Below are positions 6,109 to 8,433 of a DNA stretch of 8,433 bases, piece by piece. The position numbers and the translations under genes were made by a program. The notes beneath the pieces were generated by a model. That model did not search any database. It saw only the letters and a list, made by a program, of their open reading frames with translations, and was not told the DNA's origin. How positions within the stretch are numbered: the first letter of the stretch is position 1; each line of letters starts with the position of its first letter. This stretch comes from CAWEHQ01 sp051001995 (GTDB lineage Bacteria; Actinomycetota; Thermoleophilia; Solirubrobacterales; Thermoleophilaceae). The stretch spans positions 1 to 8,433 of the forward strand of contig JBPCMT010000006.1 in assembly GCA_051001995.1 (NCBI GenBank), read 5' to 3'.

Positions 6109-6746
6109 GTCAGGCCGGCCTGCGGGTCGCCGTCCTCGTCTCCGGGGAGGGGACGAACCTCCAGGCGATCCTCGACTCCGTGCACGGGCGCGAGGGGATC
6201 GAGGTCGTGGGCGTGGCGTCGAGCAGGCCCGGCGCGCGCGCGCTCGAGCGGGCGCGGGCGGCGGGGGTCGAGACCGCCGTGTTCGCCGCCGGCGATCACC
6301 ACGACCGCAGCGCCCGGGATGCGGCCCTGGAGCGCTGGCTCGTGGAGCGCGACGTGGGCCTGGTCGTGCTCGCCGGCTTCATGGAGCTGCTGAGCCCGCC
6401 GTTCTGTGAGCGCTTCAAGCAGCGGATCATCAACGTCCATCCGGCGCTCCTGCCCGCGTTCCGCGGGCTGCGCGCCATCGAGCGGGCGGTCGAGCAGGGC
6501 GTGAAGGTCACCGGGGTGACGGTCCACTTCGTGGACGAGGGTGTGGACAGCGGCCCGATCATCCTTCAGCGGGCGATCGAGCTGGCGTATCCTGCCGCGA
6601 TCGAGGAGATCGAGCGGAGGATCCACGAGATCGAGCACGAGCTGCTGCCCGAGGCGATTCGCCTGATCGCGCGCGGAGCGGTGCGGGTCGATCCGTCCAG
6701 CCCGCGGCGCGTGCTGATCGAGGACTCGACCGATGCCCGAGGCTGA
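6105..6746 (+). CDS. purN: Phosphoribosylglycinamide formyltransferase (GAR transformylase 1)
   Basis: A 213-aa cytosolic enzyme that transfers a formyl group from 10-formyltetrahydrofolate to GAR, step 3 of purine synthesis. The N-terminal phosphate-binding region reads VLVSGEGTNLQAI (10-22). The catalytic triad of the family is present: N110 and H112 in INVHPALLPAF, and D148 in HFVDEGVDSGPII. The H-to-D spacing of 36 equals that of E. coli PurN (H108, D144). At the position of E. coli PGLH119 this protein reads RGLR (120-123). The GTG start shares the sequence GTGA with the recQ stop (4-base overlap) and has only a weak ribosome site, pointing to translational coupling with recQ. No better start lies before the conserved LRVAVLVSG. 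Its last 14 bases overlap purH. Length and motifs are normal for an intact gene. Confidence 0.96.
   Translation: MSQAGLRVAVLVSGEGTNLQAILDSVHGREGIEVVGVASSRPGARALERARAAGVETAVFAAGDHHDRSARDAALERWLVERDVGLVVLAGFMELLSPPFCERFKQRIINVHPALLPAFRGLRAIERAVEQGVKVTGVTVHFVDEGVDSGPIILQRAIELAYPAAIEEIERRIHEIEHELLPEAIRLIARGAVRVDPSSPRRVLIEDSTDARG
6720..6724 (+). promoter_or_regulatory. Ribosome binding site supporting the purH ATG at 6733
   Basis: GAGGA lies 8 bases before the ATG at 6733, inside the purN coding region. It favours the upstream purH start over the internal GTG at 6850, which has only a G-run (within GCGGGGGC) ahead of it and would remove the low-complexity N-terminus. Confidence 0.55.
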
Positions 6747-8430
6747 CGCCGACTCGGCCGCCGCGGGTGCCGGCGCGCCGCCCGCCGCCGGCCCGTCCCC
6801 CTCGGACGCCGCCGACGAGTCCGCCCTCGTCGAGCGCGGGGGCGTCCACGTGCGCCGGGCGCTGCTGACCGCGTCCGACAAGCGCGGGCTCGTGGACTTC
6901 GCCCGCGGGCTGGAGCAGCTCGGCGTCGAGATCGTCTCCACGGGCGGGACCGCCCGGGCGCTGGCGGGAGAGGGCGTGGCGACGAGGTCGGTCGAGGACT
7001 ACACAGGCTTCCCCGAGATCCTCGACGGGCGCGTCAAGACGCTCCACCCGCGCATCTACGCCGGCCTGCTCGCGGTCCGGTCGAGCGCCGAGCACGCCGC
7101 GACCCTCGCCGAGCAGGGAATCGAGCCGATCGACCTCGTCTGCGTGAACCTCTACCCGTTCGAGCGGACGATCGCGATCCGCGGTGTCAGCTACTCCGAG
7201 GTGATCGAGAACATCGACATCGGCGGCCCGACGCTGATCCGGGCGGCGGCGAAGAACCACTCGTTCGCCGCTGTCGTGGTCAAGCCGGAGAGCTACGACG
7301 CGGTGCTCGACGAGCTGCGCGAGTCCGACTGCCGGCTCTCGGAGCCGACGCGCGAGGCGCTCGCCGCCGAGGCCTTCTCCTACACGGCTCGCTACGACGC
7401 CGCGATCGCGCGCTGGTTCGCGGAGCGGCGCGAGGAGCTGCCGCCGCTCTATGTCTCCGCGTACGAGAAGGTGCTCGACCTCCCCTACGGCGAGAACCCG
7501 CACCAGCGCGCCGCCTACTATGCGCAGACCGCGACGCGCACCGACCTGCTGTCGATGGTGTCCCACGTGCACGGGAAGGAGCTCTCGTTCAACAACCTGC
7601 TCGACCTCGACTCGGCCCGCCGGCTGGTCGGCGAGTTCGACCGGCCCGCGGCCGCGATCGTCAAGCACAACAACCCGTGCGGTTGCGCGGCGGGGGCGTC
7701 GGTCGAGGAGGCTTTCGACCGGGCGCTCGCGACCGACCCGGTGAGCGCGTTCGGTGGCGTCTTCTGCTTCAACGGACGCGTGGACCGGGCCCTTGCCGAG
7801 AAGCTCGGCGAGGTGTTCGTGGAGGTCGTGTTCGCGCCCGGGTACGAGGAGGACGCGCTCGAGGTGCTCCAGCACAAGTCGAGCATCCGCATCCTGGACG
7901 ACGCCGAGCGCCGCCGCGAACCGCCCGGCGAGCTCGACATCCGGCGCGTGCGCGGCGGGATCCTGGTGCAGGACCGCGACCGCGGCGAGGAGGCGCGCGA
8001 GGCGATGTCGGTCGCCGGCGAGCGCGAGCCGAGCGACGCCGAGTGGGACGACCTGCTGTTCGCGTGGCGGGTGTGCAAGCACGTGCGCTCGAACGCGATC
8101 GTGCTGGCGCAGGGCGGCGCCACGGTCGGCATCGGCGCGGGGCAGATGAGCCGCGTGGACTCGGTGCGCTTGGCGGTGGACAAGGCGCGGGCCGCCGCGT
8201 CCTCCGACCGCGAGGCCGCCGCGCCCACTGGCGGCGACCGCCTCGACGGAGCGGTCATGGCCTCGGATGCGTTCTTCCCGTTCGCCGACGGCCCGCAGGC
8301 GGCGATCGACGCGGGCATCCGCGCGATCATCCAGCCGGGCGGGTCCAAGCGCGACGACGAGGTCATCGCCGCATGCGACGCCGCCGGCGTGGCGATGGTG
8401 TTCACCGGCCGGCGGCACTTCCGGCACTGA
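6733..8430 (+). CDS. purH: Bifunctional AICAR formyltransferase / IMP cyclohydrolase
   Basis: A 565-aa enzyme for the final two steps to IMP: formylation of AICAR with 10-formyltetrahydrofolate, then ring closure of FAICAR. The N-terminal MGS-like cyclohydrolase domain (about 40-240) shows RRALLTASDKRGL, STGGTARAL, TGFPEILDGRVKTLHPRIYAGLL and NIDIGGPTLIRAAAKN. The transformylase domain (about 250-565) shows YGENPHQRAAYY, GKELSFNNLLDLDSA, IVKHNNPCG with the catalytic Lys-His pair (K311-H312, aligned with human ATIC K266-H267), DPVSAFGG, SNAIVLAQ, GIGAGQMSR and the family-typical end GRRHFRH. Both domains look complete. Residues 1-37 are an Ala/Pro/Gly/Asp-rich extension not usual in PurH, where the conserved region normally begins within a few residues of the start. 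It may be a real disordered tail or a mis-set start (GTG 6850). The ATG lies 14 bases inside purN, so the two purine genes are coupled. Confidence 0.96.
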   Translation: MPEADADSAAAGAGAPPAAGPSPSDAADESALVERGGVHVRRALLTASDKRGLVDFARGLEQLGVEIVSTGGTARALAGEGVATRSVEDYTGFPEILDGRVKTLHPRIYAGLLAVRSSAEHAATLAEQGIEPIDLVCVNLYPFERTIAIRGVSYSEVIENIDIGGPTLIRAAAKNHSFAAVVVKPESYDAVLDELRESDCRLSEPTREALAAEAFSYTARYDAAIARWFAERREELPPLYVSAYEKVLDLPYGENPHQRAAYYAQTATRTDLLSMVSHVHGKELSFNNLLDLDSARRLVGEFDRPAAAIVKHNNPCGCAAGASVEEAFDRALATDPVSAFGGVFCFNGRVDRALAEKLGEVFVEVVFAPGYEEDALEVLQHKSSIRILDDAERRREPPGELDIRRVRGGILVQDRDRGEEAREAMSVAGEREPSDAEWDDLLFAWRVCKHVRSNAIVLAQGGATVGIGAGQMSRVDSVRLAVDKARAAASSDREAAAPTGGDRLDGAVMASDAFFPFADGPQAAIDAGIRAIIQPGGSKRDDEVIAACDAAGVAMVFTGRRHFRH

Positions 8431-8433
8431 GCG

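Noticed and set aside
6559..8427. A 622-codon open frame on the minus strand opposite purH
   Set aside because: It is antisense to a complete PurH with all its motifs. The composition is that of a GC-rich shadow frame with no domain.

Overview
The window is a GC-rich stretch of bacterial chromosome, densely coded on both strands and with several GTG starts. It looks actinobacterial: the style of the PurF, PurH and RecQ proteins, the GTG starts and a probable leaderless promoter all fit. Thermoleophilia (Solirubrobacterales or Gaiellales) is my best guess at the lineage, but that is inference from style, not a database match. No mobile element, CRISPR array, tRNA or rRNA is visible.

Layout: (1) 1-1409, plus strand: the 3' part of purF, lacking only its first codons; it is a B. 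subtilis-type amidophosphoribosyltransferase with four probable Fe-S ligand cysteines. (2) 1410-1432: a 23-base convergent gap with a weak hairpin. (3) 3559-1433 and 4126-3563, minus strand: a two-gene operon in which a PadR-family regulator is transcribed first, followed 3 bases later by an MMPL/RND-superfamily membrane transporter. (4) 4127-4272: a 146-base divergent intergenic region. Its AT-rich island holds a TTGACA-N17-TATCGT promoter for padR, filled with GATATATC palindromes that look like the regulator's own operator. The recQ side carries a 7-4-7 inverted repeat and a 10-base direct repeat. (5) 4273-8430, plus strand: recQ-like helicase, purN and purH, with recQ/purN overlapping by 4 bases and purN/purH by 14, so probably one transcript.

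Functionally, PurF (step 1), PurN (GAR formylation, step 3) and PurH (the last two steps to IMP) are de novo purine biosynthesis enzymes. The PadR-MMPL pair splits the purine genes and is most simply read as a self-repressed, ligand-induced export module with unknown substrate. RecQ is the first gene of the purNH transcript, which is unusual company for a DNA repair helicase.

I do not see a clearly new biological system here. The points most worth a second look are the compact padR promoter/operator with a probably leaderless mRNA, the RecQ variant with a winged-helix-like insert between helicase core and zinc module, and the tight recQ-purN-purH coupling.
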